Source: Methylobacterium sp. (GTDB lineage: Bacteria; Pseudomonadota; Alphaproteobacteria; Rhizobiales; Beijerinckiaceae). From it: DNA of 53,864 bases. The stretch's first letter is position 1. Every line of letters starts with the position of its first letter. The DNA lies in assembly GCA_013823325.1 (NCBI GenBank), contig PNLY01000028.1, positions 1-53,864 of the forward strand, in the 5' to 3' direction. The position numbers and the translations under genes are program-made. This document shows, one piece after another, positions 42,839 through 51,096 of this stretch. The notes beneath the pieces were generated by a model. It did no database searches and had not been told where the DNA came from. It saw only the letters and a list, made by a program, of their open reading frames with translations.

Positions 42839-43795
42839 TTACGCTGCCCTGGCAGCGCGGCCCTCAGCCGCCCACTTGGCGTACCAGCTCTTGAAGCGGC
42901 GCCATTCGGTCTCGACGTAGTTGCGCTGCGCGTCTGAGAGCCTGTCGGCGTCGTTGAAGTGGCGCTCATAGGCCTTGTGGCCTTCCAGCACCATCAGGTG
43001 CTTGTAATAGAGCACGAGGTCGACGCCCTCATCGAAGGACGAGAGCACATAGAGTGCCCGCTCGAGCTCGAGCGCGTCGCGCTCGGCCTGCGGGTCGCCC
43101 GCGGCGGCCTTCTGCGAGAGTGCGACGAGGTGCAGCACCTCCTTGGGCAGGGCATTGCCGATGCCGGTGATCGCGCCGCCGGCACCGCAGCGGATGAAGC
43201 CGTGCGTGACCTGCGTGTCGACGCCGACCATCAGGGTCAGCTTCGGATCGCGGTTGGTAATGTGCTCGGCCGCATAGGTCAGCGCCGCGCCGCCGCCGAA
43301 CTCCTTGAAGCCGACGAGATGCGGGTAGCGCGCGTTCAGCGCGAAGAACAGGTCGGCCTTGGTCTCGTAGCCGTAATAGGGGCTGTTGTAGATCACCGAG
43401 GGCAGGTCGACCGCGGCTTCCAGGATTCCCTCGAAATGGGCGCGCTGGGCCTGGAGCGAGGAGCCGCGCGAGAGCACGCGCGGGATGACCATCAACCCTT
43501 GCGCGCCGGCCTTCTTGGCATGGGCGGCGAGCGCGGCGGCGCGCTTGGGATTCTGCGCGCCGGTGCCGACGATGAGCGGGATGCCGCCCTTCACCAGGGC
43601 CTCGACGCCTTCCATGCGCTGCTCGTCGGTGAGCAGCGGCCAGTCACCCATTGAGCCGCAATAGACCACCGCCGACATGCCGGCGTCGATCAAATGGCGG
43701 CCGGTACGCACCAGCTCGGCGTAATCGACGTCGCCCGAGGCGGTGCAGGGGCTCATCAAAGCGGGAATGGTGCCGCTGAAGATGTTCTTGGTCAT
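42839..43795 (-). CDS. DapA/N-acetylneuraminate lyase-family aldolase
   Basis: A 318-residue class I aldolase-type TIM barrel. The Schiff-base Lys164 lies in 'LVGFKEFGG' and the catalytic Tyr136 in 'SVIYNSPYYGY'. The usual G-T-T-G-E loop is replaced by 'YCGSMGDWPLL' (47-51), which argues against dihydrodipicolinate synthase itself. Other members cleave or deaminate keto acids, such as KDG aldolase or hydroxyproline-pathway deaminase. It is the last gene of the second TRAP operon, 72 bases after dctP, and so probably acts on the imported compound. Confidence 0.92.
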   Translation of the reverse strand: MTKNIFSGTIPALMSPCTASGDVDYAELVRTGRHLIDAGMSAVVYCGSMGDWPLLTDEQRMEGVEALVKGGIPLIVGTGAQNPKRAAALAAHAKKAGAQGLMVIPRVLSRGSSLQAQRAHFEGILEAAVDLPSVIYNSPYYGYETKADLFFALNARYPHLVGFKEFGGGAALTYAAEHITNRDPKLTLMVGVDTQVTHGFIRCGAGGAITGIGNALPKEVLHLVALSQKAAAGDPQAERDALELERALYVLSSFDEGVDLVLYYKHLMVLEGHKAYERHFNDADRLSDAQRNYVETEWRRFKSWYAKWAAEGRAARAA

Positions 43796-43867
43796 GACAG
43801 GGGTCCGCTGGCGGGAGGGAGGCGGCTGCGGACGAAGCGCCCGCAGCCAGGATAGTAGACTAAAAAA

Positions 43868-44857
43868 TCAGGCCGTGATCGCCTTGCCGGCCTTGCGCAG
43901 ATCGGCCAGCACCGGCGCCTTGGGCAGCCAGATCTTGTCGAACTCCGCGACGACGGCCTCCGCATCCTTCGGATTGGCGAGCTTGAAGTTGGCGCCGGCC
44001 GCCTTGAACTGCTCGACCAGCTTGGGCTCGTTGACCGCGAGCGCGTCGATCTGCTCATCGAGCGCGGCGCGGACCGTCTTTTGGATCAGCTCGCGGTCGG
44101 CGGCCGGCATGCCCTGCCAGACGCGGCCCGAGGCGAGCGCGATCACCGGCATGAAGATCGCGTTCATCTGCAGGATGGTCTTGGAGACCTTGTCGAAGCG
44201 CTGGTTCCAGGAGAACTCCAGATCGGCCTCGAGCCCGTCGACCTGGCCGTTGGTCATGGCGTCGAAGACCTGCGGCGTCGGGATCGGGGTCGGGGCGGCG
44301 CCGAGCAGCTGGTAGAAGTCGCGGTAGACCGGCGTCGGGTTGATGCGCAGCTTCATGCCCTTGATGCCGGCGATGCCGTCGATCTCCTTGGCGGCGAAGA
44401 CGGCACGCATGCCGGTGATGCCCCAGGCCATGCCGACGCAGCCGGTCTCGCGCGGCAGGACGTCGAACAGCTTCATCGCGACGGGATCACGCACCAGCTT
44501 GGCGATCTTGGCGGTGGAGTCGACGATATAGGGCGCGGTGATCGCACCGATCGCCGGGACGCGCGAGCCGAGCTCGGCGGCCATGATCCAGCCCATGTCG
44601 AGCGCGCCGGACTGCATCTGCTGCAGCATCGCCGCCTCGTTGCCGAGCTGGCCGGAATGGAAGACCGTCAGGTTCAGCCGGCCATTGGTCTCGGCCTTCA
44701 GGCGCTCGCCGACCTTGACGGCCGCGACGTTCCAGGGGTGACCATTCGGGGTCAGGATGCCGAGGCGCAGATCCTTGCTCTGAGCGAGCAGGAGCGCCGG
44801 CTTGGCGATCGGCAGAGTCGCAGCGGCGGCGATGAGGTGGCGGCGCGAGATGGTCAT
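43868..44857 (-). CDS. dctP: TRAP transporter substrate-binding protein DctP
   Basis: A 329-residue periplasmic receptor. The N-terminus 'ISRRHLIAAAATLPIAKPAL' is Tat-like and cleaved near 'LLLAQS'. The ligand Arg is likely in 'KGMKLRINPTPVYR', and 'GQVDGLEADLEF' is a family segment. In this operon the permease genes precede dctP (order Q, M, P), unlike the first TRAP locus. Ligand not identifiable; the neighbouring genes suggest an amino or keto acid derivative. Confidence 0.93.
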   Translation of the reverse strand: MTISRRHLIAAAATLPIAKPALLLAQSKDLRLGILTPNGHPWNVAAVKVGERLKAETNGRLNLTVFHSGQLGNEAAMLQQMQSGALDMGWIMAAELGSRVPAIGAITAPYIVDSTAKIAKLVRDPVAMKLFDVLPRETGCVGMAWGITGMRAVFAAKEIDGIAGIKGMKLRINPTPVYRDFYQLLGAAPTPIPTPQVFDAMTNGQVDGLEADLEFSWNQRFDKVSKTILQMNAIFMPVIALASGRVWQGMPAADRELIQKTVRAALDEQIDALAVNEPKLVEQFKAAGANFKLANPKDAEAVVAEFDKIWLPKAPVLADLRKAGKAITA

Positions 44858-44890
44858 GACGGTACTCCCCTTATTGGTTGGCAGGCGGGT

Positions 44891-46159
44891 TCACTTCACC
44901 AGGGCCAGCGAGAGCCATGGGTAGATCGAGAGCAGGACCAGGAGGACGCAGGAGATGATGAAGAAGGGCAGCGTCACCAGGAACATCTTGCCGGGTTTGG
45001 CTCCCGTCACCGCCGCGGCGACGAAGAAGCACAGGCCGACCGGCGGCGAGAGCAGGCCGAGCACGAGATTGATCACCACGACGACGCCGAAATGGCGGGG
45101 ATCGATCGCATAGACCTCGGTCGCGATCGGCAGCAGGATCGGCACCGTCATGATCAGGCCGGGGATGCCGTCGATCACCGTGCCGATCACCAGCAGGATG
45201 ACGTTCACCAGCAGCATGAAGGTCACCGGATCCTTGGCGATCGCCTGGATCGAGGCGGCGACGCTCTGCGGGACCTTGCCGTAGACCAGCACCCAGGAGA
45301 ACACGGCGGCGGCGGCGACGAGGAAGAGCACGATCGCCGAATAGACGCCGGCGCGCAGCATCATCTGCGGCAGCTGCCCGAAGCTGAGCTGCTTCGTCCA
45401 GTAGCGGCCGATCAGCAGCGCCGCGACCGAGCCGACGGCAGCAGCCTCCGTCGCATTGGCGAAGCCGCCGAGGATCGAGCCGACGATGACGATCGGGATC
45501 AGCAGGGTCGGGGCCGAGCTGAGCACGATCCTGGCGCGCTCGCGCAGGGTCAGCTCGTCGCCGGCCGGATAGTTGTAGACGAAGCCCATGCCGGCGATGA
45601 TCAGGAAGAACAGGACGGTCAGGAGCACGCCCGGCACGATGCCGGACATCAGCATGTCGCTGACCGAGACCTGGGCCAGAACGGCATAGACGACGAACAT
45701 CACCGAGGGCGGGATGATCGGGCCGAGCATGCCGCCATAGGCGGTGAGGCCGGCGGCGAAGTCCTTGTCGTAGCCCTTGCGCTCCATTTCGGGGACCATG
45801 ACCTGCGCCATGATCGCGACCTGTGCCGTGGCCGAGCCGAGGATCGAGGCGACGAACATGTTGGCGAGGATGTTGACATAGGCCAGCCCGCCCTTGAGCG
45901 AGCCGACGAAGGCCATGGCGAGGTCGACTATGCGGCGGGTGATGCCGCCGCCATTCATGATCTCGCCGATCAGGATGAAGAGCGGGATGGCGATCAGCCC
46001 GTAGCTGTCGACGCCGCCGAACATCTGCAGCGGGTAGTTCGGCAGGAGCTGCATGTTGCCGGTCGCCGCCATGTAGATCAGCGCGCCCAAGCACAGGCAC
46101 AGCGCGATCGGCACGCCGGCCAGCATGATGCCGAAGAAGGCTCCAACCGTGAGTGCCAT
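44891..46159 (-). CDS. dctM: TRAP transporter large permease DctM
   Basis: A 422-residue membrane protein with the DctM landmarks 'IPLFILIGEIMNGGGITRRI', 'VASILGSATAQVAIMAQVMV' and 'GGMLGPIIPPSVMFVVYAVL'. ATG 46159 overlaps the stop of dctQ (TGATG). Sodium-coupled transport subunit of the second TRAP system. Confidence 0.95.
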   Translation of the reverse strand: MALTVGAFFGIMLAGVPIALCLCLGALIYMAATGNMQLLPNYPLQMFGGVDSYGLIAIPLFILIGEIMNGGGITRRIVDLAMAFVGSLKGGLAYVNILANMFVASILGSATAQVAIMAQVMVPEMERKGYDKDFAAGLTAYGGMLGPIIPPSVMFVVYAVLAQVSVSDMLMSGIVPGVLLTVLFFLIIAGMGFVYNYPAGDELTLRERARIVLSSAPTLLIPIVIVGSILGGFANATEAAAVGSVAALLIGRYWTKQLSFGQLPQMMLRAGVYSAIVLFLVAAAAVFSWVLVYGKVPQSVAASIQAIAKDPVTFMLLVNVILLVIGTVIDGIPGLIMTVPILLPIATEVYAIDPRHFGVVVVINLVLGLLSPPVGLCFFVAAAVTGAKPGKMFLVTLPFFIISCVLLVLLSIYPWLSLALVK

Positions 46160-46785
46160 CAGTTCACCACCCCGTCGGCATTGGCGGCGAAGCCCGGCAG
46201 CTCCTGCTTGGCGACGAGGCCGAGATCCTCGAACAGGTTCGCCAGGGCATGCAGCGTCATCGACAGCGCGAAGAGCGGCATGATCAGGTAGATCACCCAG
46301 GTCGGCCAGTTCAGCGTCTGGGTTCGCTCGGTGTAGATGAAGTTGAAGGACCCGGCGGCATATTCCCTGGCGTCGAAACCCGCCTGCGCGATGCCGACCG
46401 GATCGAGCCAGAGCCAGCACATCACCCCAAGCGCGATGCCGAACAGAATGACGCCGAGCGTCGCGATCGCCCGGAAGATCGCAGCACCGCGCTCCGAGAA
46501 GCGCTCTGTCAGCATGGTCACCGCGAAGTCGAGCCGCATGCGGGTCATCGCCGAGGCGCCGATGAAGGTGAGCCAGACGACGCTGTAAACTGCGGATTCG
46601 TCGATCCAGTAGATCGGATAGCCAGTGTAGCGCGTGACGACGTTGAGCAGGATCAGCACCGAGAGCAGGAACATCAGCGCCTGGATGGCGCGGTGCTCGA
46701 TCCGGAGCAGGCATCCGGACGCAGCGACGATCGCCTCCGGCACGGCCATGGAGCGGCTTCGCGCCGCGGCGACTTTGTTGTTCAT
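46159..46785 (-). CDS. dctQ: TRAP transporter small permease DctQ
   Basis: A 208-residue protein with four hydrophobic segments, the conserved 'VVWLTFIGASAMTRMRLDFA' and an extended periplasmic loop between segments 3 and 4 ('DPVGIAQAGFDAREYA'). First gene of the Q-M-P-DapA operon and divergent from gntR; the 20-bp operator dyad lies 24-43 bases upstream of its start. Confidence 0.92.
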   Translation of the reverse strand: MNNKVAAARSRSMAVPEAIVAASGCLLRIEHRAIQALMFLLSVLILLNVVTRYTGYPIYWIDESAVYSVVWLTFIGASAMTRMRLDFAVTMLTERFSERGAAIFRAIATLGVILFGIALGVMCWLWLDPVGIAQAGFDAREYAAGSFNFIYTERTQTLNWPTWVIYLIMPLFALSMTLHALANLFEDLGLVAKQELPGFAANADGVVN

Positions 46786-46808
46786 ACTTGCCTTCCCCTT
46801 GCTGCGTT

Positions 46809-46828
46809 GTAGATTGTATAAAATCTAC
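46809..46828. promoter_or_regulatory. 20-bp palindrome, candidate GntR/FCD operator
   Basis: GTAGATTGTATAAAATCTAC is symmetric at 9 of 10 base pairs. The core TTGTATAAAA resembles the TTGTATACAA-type sites bound by FadR/FCD-class GntR regulators. It sits between the divergent dctQ and gntR genes, in a conspicuously AT-rich patch. Confidence 0.75.
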
Positions 46829-46871
46829 GTGTCAATGGTTTTTGATGCGGCAATCCACTACGGTGCAACCG

Positions 46872-47537
46872 ATGTCCCCTCCCCTGAAGCACCGCACCCT
46901 TGCCTCTGCGATCGTCGATCGTCTGCGCCAGGAGATCCTCGACGGCAGCTACCCCGCCGGCTCGCAATTGCGGCAGGACGCGCTGGCGCAGGCCTATGAG
47001 GTCAGCCGCATCCCGGTGCGCGAGGCGCTGTTCCAGCTGGAGGCGGAGGGCTTCGTCAGGATCGTGCCGCACAAGGGCGCGATCGTTTCAGGCCTGTCCC
47101 TGGACGAGATCAACGACGTCTTCGAGCTGAGGAAGCTGCTCGAACCGCGGCTGTTGGCGAGCTCGGTGCCGGCGCTGACGGCTGAAGACTTCGCCGCGGT
47201 AGCCGGAATGGAAGCCGCCTTCGAGGAGGCGATGACGGCGCGCGACATCAGCCGCTGGGGGCTGCTCAACGCCGATTTCCACATGGCGCTCTATGCCCGC
47301 GCGACGCAGCCGCGCACGCTCGCGATCGTCGCGGGGCTGCTGCAGACCAGCGACCGCTATACGCGGCTACAATTGCAGCGCAATTCCTCGATCGAGCGGG
47401 CGCGGACCGAGCATAACGAATTGATCCGGCTCAGCCGCGCCGGAGCGATGAAAGAGGCCAGCCGCCTCCTCGTCGACCATATCGAGCTGGTCCGGCGGGA
47501 CCTCGTGGCGTTCCTGGAGGAGCGTGGGAAGGGATAA
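46872..47537 (+). CDS. GntR-family (FadR/FCD) transcriptional regulator
   Basis: A 221-residue regulator with a GntR winged HTH at ~8-70 ('LASAIVDRLRQEILDGSYPA', 'YEVSRIPVREALFQLEAEGF') and an FCD effector domain with metal-site His/Asp residues ('LNADFHMALYARA', 'HNELIRLSRAGAMKEA'). ATG 46872 places the HTH at the usual distance; ATG 46845 is in frame. It diverges from the TRAP operon across a palindromic operator, so it is the likely local regulator. Confidence 0.93.
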   Translation: MSPPLKHRTLASAIVDRLRQEILDGSYPAGSQLRQDALAQAYEVSRIPVREALFQLEAEGFVRIVPHKGAIVSGLSLDEINDVFELRKLLEPRLLASSVPALTAEDFAAVAGMEAAFEEAMTARDISRWGLLNADFHMALYARATQPRTLAIVAGLLQTSDRYTRLQLQRNSSIERARTEHNELIRLSRAGAMKEASRLLVDHIELVRRDLVAFLEERGKG

Positions 47538-47550
47538 TAGCGCCCTACCC

Positions 47551-47643
47551 CGTCATGGTCGGGCTTGTCCCGACCATCCACAGCTTACTGCGGCAAACGC
47601 GGTGTTCAAGACGTGGATGCTCGCCACAAGGGCGAGCATGACG
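47551..47643. repeat. Palindromic intergenic repeat, family B, copy 4
   Basis: Hairpins ATGGTCGGG/CCCGACCAT and ATGCTCGCC/GGCGAGCAT. It matches the reverse complement of 42676-42773 closely in both stems, with divergence mainly in the linker. Fills the 129-base convergent gap between gntR and the DSD1-family gene. Confidence 0.82.
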
Positions 47644-47666
47644 ATTGGTACCTGAACAAAGGCCGA

Positions 47667-48746
47667 TCAGGTCAGCTTACCCCTCGCCGCCACCGGCAGT
47701 TCGCCGATCAGCTTGTCGCCGCGCACCGTCACCAGCCGATCGACCATGTTGACGACGACGCAGACATGGTTCGGCACCACGCGCACGACCTCGCCGACAC
47801 CCGGCCGCTCATTGCTCCCAGACAGATCGAGGAAGCCGTGCTCCTCGGCGAATTGGGCGATCCTGGCCAGCGGGTATTCGAGGATGTAGCCGTGCCCCTC
47901 GAGATTGCCCTTGTCGCTGGTCAGCGTCTTCGAACCGGAATCGAGGATGCCGCGCTCTGGCCCCGCCCGGCTGACGACGGTCGCGTAGACGGTCAGCGCA
48001 CAGTCCTCCAGGCTCGCCACCCCGGCCGCGATCTGCATGCGGTCGTTGAAGATCGAGGTGCCGGAGCGATGCTCGGTCGAGCCCTTGAGCTTGCCGATGT
48101 TCGGGATGTTGGGCGAGCCGCCGGTCGAGACGATGCCGGCCTCCAGCCCCGCCTCGCGCAGGCCGGCATTGGCGGTGTCGAGGAAGTCCTGCGTCGCCGG
48201 CCAGCCGGTCTCGGGCGGGTACATCAGGAAGCCGGCGAAGGTCAGGCCCTTGGAGGCAGCGATCTGCTTGGCGAGATCGACCGCCTCGCCCGGCGTCTCG
48301 ACGCCGGCGCGCTTGCGGCCGGTATCGCACTCGACCACGACCTCGAGATTGCGCCCGGCGATCTCGGCCGCCTTGGGCAGGCCGGCGATCGTCACGGGAT
48401 TGTCGGCCGCGACGATCATGCGGACGCGGCGCTGCAGGGCGCCGAGACGTCCGAGCTTCTCCTCGCCCAGAATGTTGTAGCTGATCAGGATATCGTCGAT
48501 GCCGCCATCGGCCATGACCTCGGCCTCGCCGAGCTTCTGGCAGGTGATGCCGCGCGCCCCGGCCGCGACCTGGAGCCGTGCCAGCTCAGGCGACTTATGC
48601 GTCTTGATATGCGGGCGGTTGGCGACGCCGGCAGCGTCGCAGGCGGCCTGGAGACGGGCGATATTGGCCTCGACCTTGTCGAGGTCGATGACGACGGCCG
48701 GCGTGCCGTAGAGGCGAGCGATCTCTTCTGCGAGCGCTGTCGTCAC
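47667..48746 (-). CDS. DSD1-family PLP-dependent enzyme (D-threonine aldolase / D-serine dehydratase-like)
   Basis: A 359-residue fold-type III PLP enzyme. The PLP Lys48 lies in 'NRPHIKTHKSPE', and the C-terminal 'VVPNHVCVVVN' carries the His/Cys metal site of DSD1/D-threonine aldolase proteins. These enzymes act on D-hydroxy-amino acids (D-threonine, D-serine, D-threo-3-hydroxyaspartate), yielding aldehyde plus glycine or keto acid plus ammonia. Overlap with ridA (ATGA) is telling: RidA destroys the reactive enamine released by PLP dehydratases, so dehydratase activity is favoured (inference). Confidence 0.92.
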   Translation of the reverse strand: MTTALAEEIARLYGTPAVVIDLDKVEANIARLQAACDAAGVANRPHIKTHKSPELARLQVAAGARGITCQKLGEAEVMADGGIDDILISYNILGEEKLGRLGALQRRVRMIVAADNPVTIAGLPKAAEIAGRNLEVVVECDTGRKRAGVETPGEAVDLAKQIAASKGLTFAGFLMYPPETGWPATQDFLDTANAGLREAGLEAGIVSTGGSPNIPNIGKLKGSTEHRSGTSIFNDRMQIAAGVASLEDCALTVYATVVSRAGPERGILDSGSKTLTSDKGNLEGHGYILEYPLARIAQFAEEHGFLDLSGSNERPGVGEVVRVVPNHVCVVVNMVDRLVTVRGDKLIGELPVAARGKLT

Positions 48747-49201
48747 GGCAGCACCCGCACGATCACTTCGATCTCGACGGTCATGTTGTTGGGCAGCGAG
48801 CCCATGCCGACGGCCGAGCGGGCATGGCGGCCGTTGTCGCCGAGCACGGCGACGAACAGGTCAGAGCAGCCATTGATGACCTTGGGATGCTGCGAGAAGT
48901 CGGGGGCGGCATTGACCATGCCGAGGAGCTTCACGACCTCGATCCTGTCGAGCGAACCGGCCGCCTTCTTCATCGCCGCGAGCAGGCCGAGTCCGGTCTG
49001 CTTGGCGTGCTCATAGGCCTCCTCGATCGAGACGTCGGCGCCGACCTTGCCGGTCGGATAGGTGCCGTCGGCGCGCTTCGGGCCCTGGCCGGAGAGATAG
49101 ATGAAGTCGCCGACGCGCTTGAAGCTGACATAGGTCGCGACCGGGGTCGGCACTTCCGGCAAGGTCAGGCCCAGCTCCTTGAGCTTGTCATCGGCACTCA
49201 T
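48743..49201 (-). CDS. RidA-family enamine/imine deaminase
   Basis: A 152-residue RidA (YjgF/YER057c/UK114) protein of the longer subgroup: 'GDFIYLSGQGPKRADGTYPT', 'AYEHAKQTGLGLLAAMKKA', 'HARSAVGMGSLPNNMTVEIE'. The Arg of 'HARSAVG' and the Glu near the C-terminus occupy the usual pocket positions. It hydrolyses 2-aminoacrylate-like intermediates. Overlaps both neighbours by four bases (GNAT upstream, DSD1 downstream), so the three are translated as a unit. Confidence 0.92.
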   Translation of the reverse strand: MSADDKLKELGLTLPEVPTPVATYVSFKRVGDFIYLSGQGPKRADGTYPTGKVGADVSIEEAYEHAKQTGLGLLAAMKKAAGSLDRIEVVKLLGMVNAAPDFSQHPKVINGCSDLFVAVLGDNGRHARSAVGMGSLPNNMTVEIEVIVRVLP

Positions 49202-49725
49202 GCGTTTCTCCCATCGTCTTTCAAATCGCGGACCAGATAGCGGGCCGCATCGTCATAGCTCGCAAGCTTGCGGGCAAGGGCTTCGTCATGCGCCTCGCGA
49301 AAGCCCTGGCGACGCCAGAAGCCGGCCGAGTTGCCGACCGCGACCAGCGCCATTCGGACAAAGCCCGATGCGCGGGCATGCGCTGCCAGCCGATCGACAC
49401 AGGCCGAGGCGGCGCCACCGCCGCGAGCGCCCGGCAGCAGAGCAAGGTCGTGGATGTAGTAGGCATCGGCATCATCAGGCAACGCGCCGAGCAGGCTATC
49501 GAGCGCCGGCATCTGGCCAAGCCGCCAAGGATGGCTCAGCACATAGCCGCCGAGCCCCTCCCCGCCCGCCAGCACGAGGCAGCCGGCCGGATGCAGCGCG
49601 AGCCGCTCGGCGAAGATGGTTTCGCCTTCCGGGTAGTCCGGGTGCACCTTGGCCGCGACGGTCATCACCGCCGGCAGGTCGGCGGCGGCCATGGCGCGCC
49701 AGGAGAGTGAGCTCTTCTCGGACAT
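49198..49725 (-). CDS. GNAT-family N-acetyltransferase
   Basis: A 175-residue GNAT protein with 'YIHDLALLPGARGGGAASAC' (beta-4 and pyrophosphate loop) and 'MALVAVGNSAGFWRRQGFRE' (C-terminal motif). It probably acetylates a small amine or amino acid. Coupled to ridA by ATGA overlap and thus part of the D-amino acid-like module. ATG 49725 is used; a GTG at 49731 would add two residues. Confidence 0.9.
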   Translation of the reverse strand: MSEKSSLSWRAMAAADLPAVMTVAAKVHPDYPEGETIFAERLALHPAGCLVLAGGEGLGGYVLSHPWRLGQMPALDSLLGALPDDADAYYIHDLALLPGARGGGAASACVDRLAAHARASGFVRMALVAVGNSAGFWRRQGFREAHDEALARKLASYDDAARYLVRDLKDDGRNA

Positions 49726-49750
49726 GATCACTTAGCTTCCCAAACGCGTC

Positions 49751-49857
49751 GTCCCGGGCGACCGCAGGGAGACCCGGGACCCATGCCTGAGCCTTTGTCG
49801 GAAAGGCTCAGTCGTGGGTCTCGGATCAGCGCCGCTTCGCGGCTTGTCCGGAACGAC
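49751..49857. repeat. Hairpin-rich intergenic palindrome, family C
   Basis: A perfect 10-bp stem CTGAGCCTTT/AAAGGCTCAG with a GTCGG loop (49787-49811), extended by flanking GGACCCA/TGGGTCT pairing. A second dyad GTCCCGGG/CCCGGGAC lies at 49751-49780. It occupies the gap between the amidohydrolase and GNAT genes and could end transcription or stabilise mRNA. No T-run follows. Confidence 0.72.
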
Positions 49858-49888
49858 TCGCGTCTGGGGTGAGCGGCTTACAAAACGC

Positions 49889-51055
49889 CTAGGCAGCCTC
49901 AACCTTCCTGAACTTGTTGCTGCGCTTGGGGTGCCACCAGGCGCCCTTCAGCACCACGCCCTCGGAGACGATCTTGCGATCGCCGATCAGGTGCTCGCCG
50001 ACCACGTCGACATAGTCGAACTTGCCTTCCTTGACGGTGAGCACAGTCGCGTCGCCGAGCGAGCCGACCTTGAGCGAGCCGTATTCCGGGCGCTTCAGCG
50101 CCATCGCCGCATTCACGGTCGAGGCGGCGATCACATTGTTCAGGCTCATGCCCATGCACAGGAACTTCGACATGGTCGTGACCTGGTCATAGGCCGGGCC
50201 GTCGATGCAGAGCTTGTGCACGTCGGAGGAGATCACGTCCGGCTCGAAGCCGTTGGCGAGCATGGCGCGCGTCGTCTTGAACGAGAACGAACCCTTGCCG
50301 TGGCCGATGTCGAAGATGACGCCGCGCTTGCGGGCCGCGAGCACCTCGGGCTTCACCGTGCCCTGCGCGGTCGCGGGCGCATTCGGGAACGGGCGGAAGG
50401 CGTGGGTCAGCACGTCGCCGGGGCGCAGCATGCCGATCACTTCCTCATAGGACGGCGGCGGATGGTCGATATGGCACATCAGCGGCATGCCGACCTCGTT
50501 GGCGACCTGCAGCGCGATGTTGAGCGGCACAGTGCCAGAGGTGCCCGAAGCATGCAGGCCGACGCGGACCTTGATGCCGACGATCAGGTCGCGGTTCTTG
50601 TCGGCGACCTCGACGCAGTCGATCGGATTCATCAAGCGCAGATCGCCGCTCTCCCCGACCATGACGCGGTGGTCGAAGCCGTAGATGCCGGCATGCGAGA
50701 CGTGGAGATAGGCGAGGATGCGGGCTTGGCTCTTCTCGATGACGTGCTTGCGGAAGCCCGGCCAGTTGCCGGGGCCGGCCGAGCCGGTATCGACCGAGGT
50801 GGTGACGCCCGAGGCGCGGCAGAACTCGTCGGCGTCGATGCCGAGCGAGGTGCCGCCCCAATAGACATGGGTGTGCAGGTCGATCAGGCCCGGCGTGACG
50901 ATGTAGCCGGAGACGTCGCGCACCTCCTTGGCCCCCTTCAGGTCCTTGCCAAAGCCCGAGACCTTCCCGTCGGTGAAGGCGACGTCGGTGACGCCGTCAT
51001 GCTTCTGCGACGGGTCGATGACCCGTCCGCCCTTCAGGATAAGATCGTGAGACAT
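49889..51055 (-). CDS. Amidohydrolase/deacetylase family metallohydrolase
   Basis: A 388-residue amidohydrolase of the EF0837/AHA3915-like deacetylase group. Metal ligands: HxH in 'GLIDLHTHVYWGG', the probable carbamylated Lys in 'IVGIKVRVGLHASG', His in 'LMCHIDHPPP' and 'LTHAFRPF', and Asp in 'ISSDVHKLC'. The group removes acyl groups from N-acyl amino acids or opens cyclic ureides; substrate preference is unproven. Its position between GNAT/RidA/DSD1 and the carbamoylase suggests conversion of N-substituted D-amino acids. Confidence 0.9.
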   Translation of the reverse strand: MSHDLILKGGRVIDPSQKHDGVTDVAFTDGKVSGFGKDLKGAKEVRDVSGYIVTPGLIDLHTHVYWGGTSLGIDADEFCRASGVTTSVDTGSAGPGNWPGFRKHVIEKSQARILAYLHVSHAGIYGFDHRVMVGESGDLRLMNPIDCVEVADKNRDLIVGIKVRVGLHASGTSGTVPLNIALQVANEVGMPLMCHIDHPPPSYEEVIGMLRPGDVLTHAFRPFPNAPATAQGTVKPEVLAARKRGVIFDIGHGKGSFSFKTTRAMLANGFEPDVISSDVHKLCIDGPAYDQVTTMSKFLCMGMSLNNVIAASTVNAAMALKRPEYGSLKVGSLGDATVLTVKEGKFDYVDVVGEHLIGDRKIVSEGVVLKGAWWHPKRSNKFRKVEAA

Positions 51056-51096
51056 GGCAGCTCCTTGGGGAAACCAGGCGGATGGACGCTTCGCAT

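Noticed and set aside
44081..46291. Open frame of more than 700 codons on the plus strand
   Set aside because: Antisense to the dctP, dctM and dctQ genes; the Asp/His/Arg/Gln-rich composition is the mirror of membrane-protein codons.
49787..49811. Intrinsic terminator
   Set aside because: The stem is perfect but no T-run follows on either strand; kept only as a repeat hairpin.
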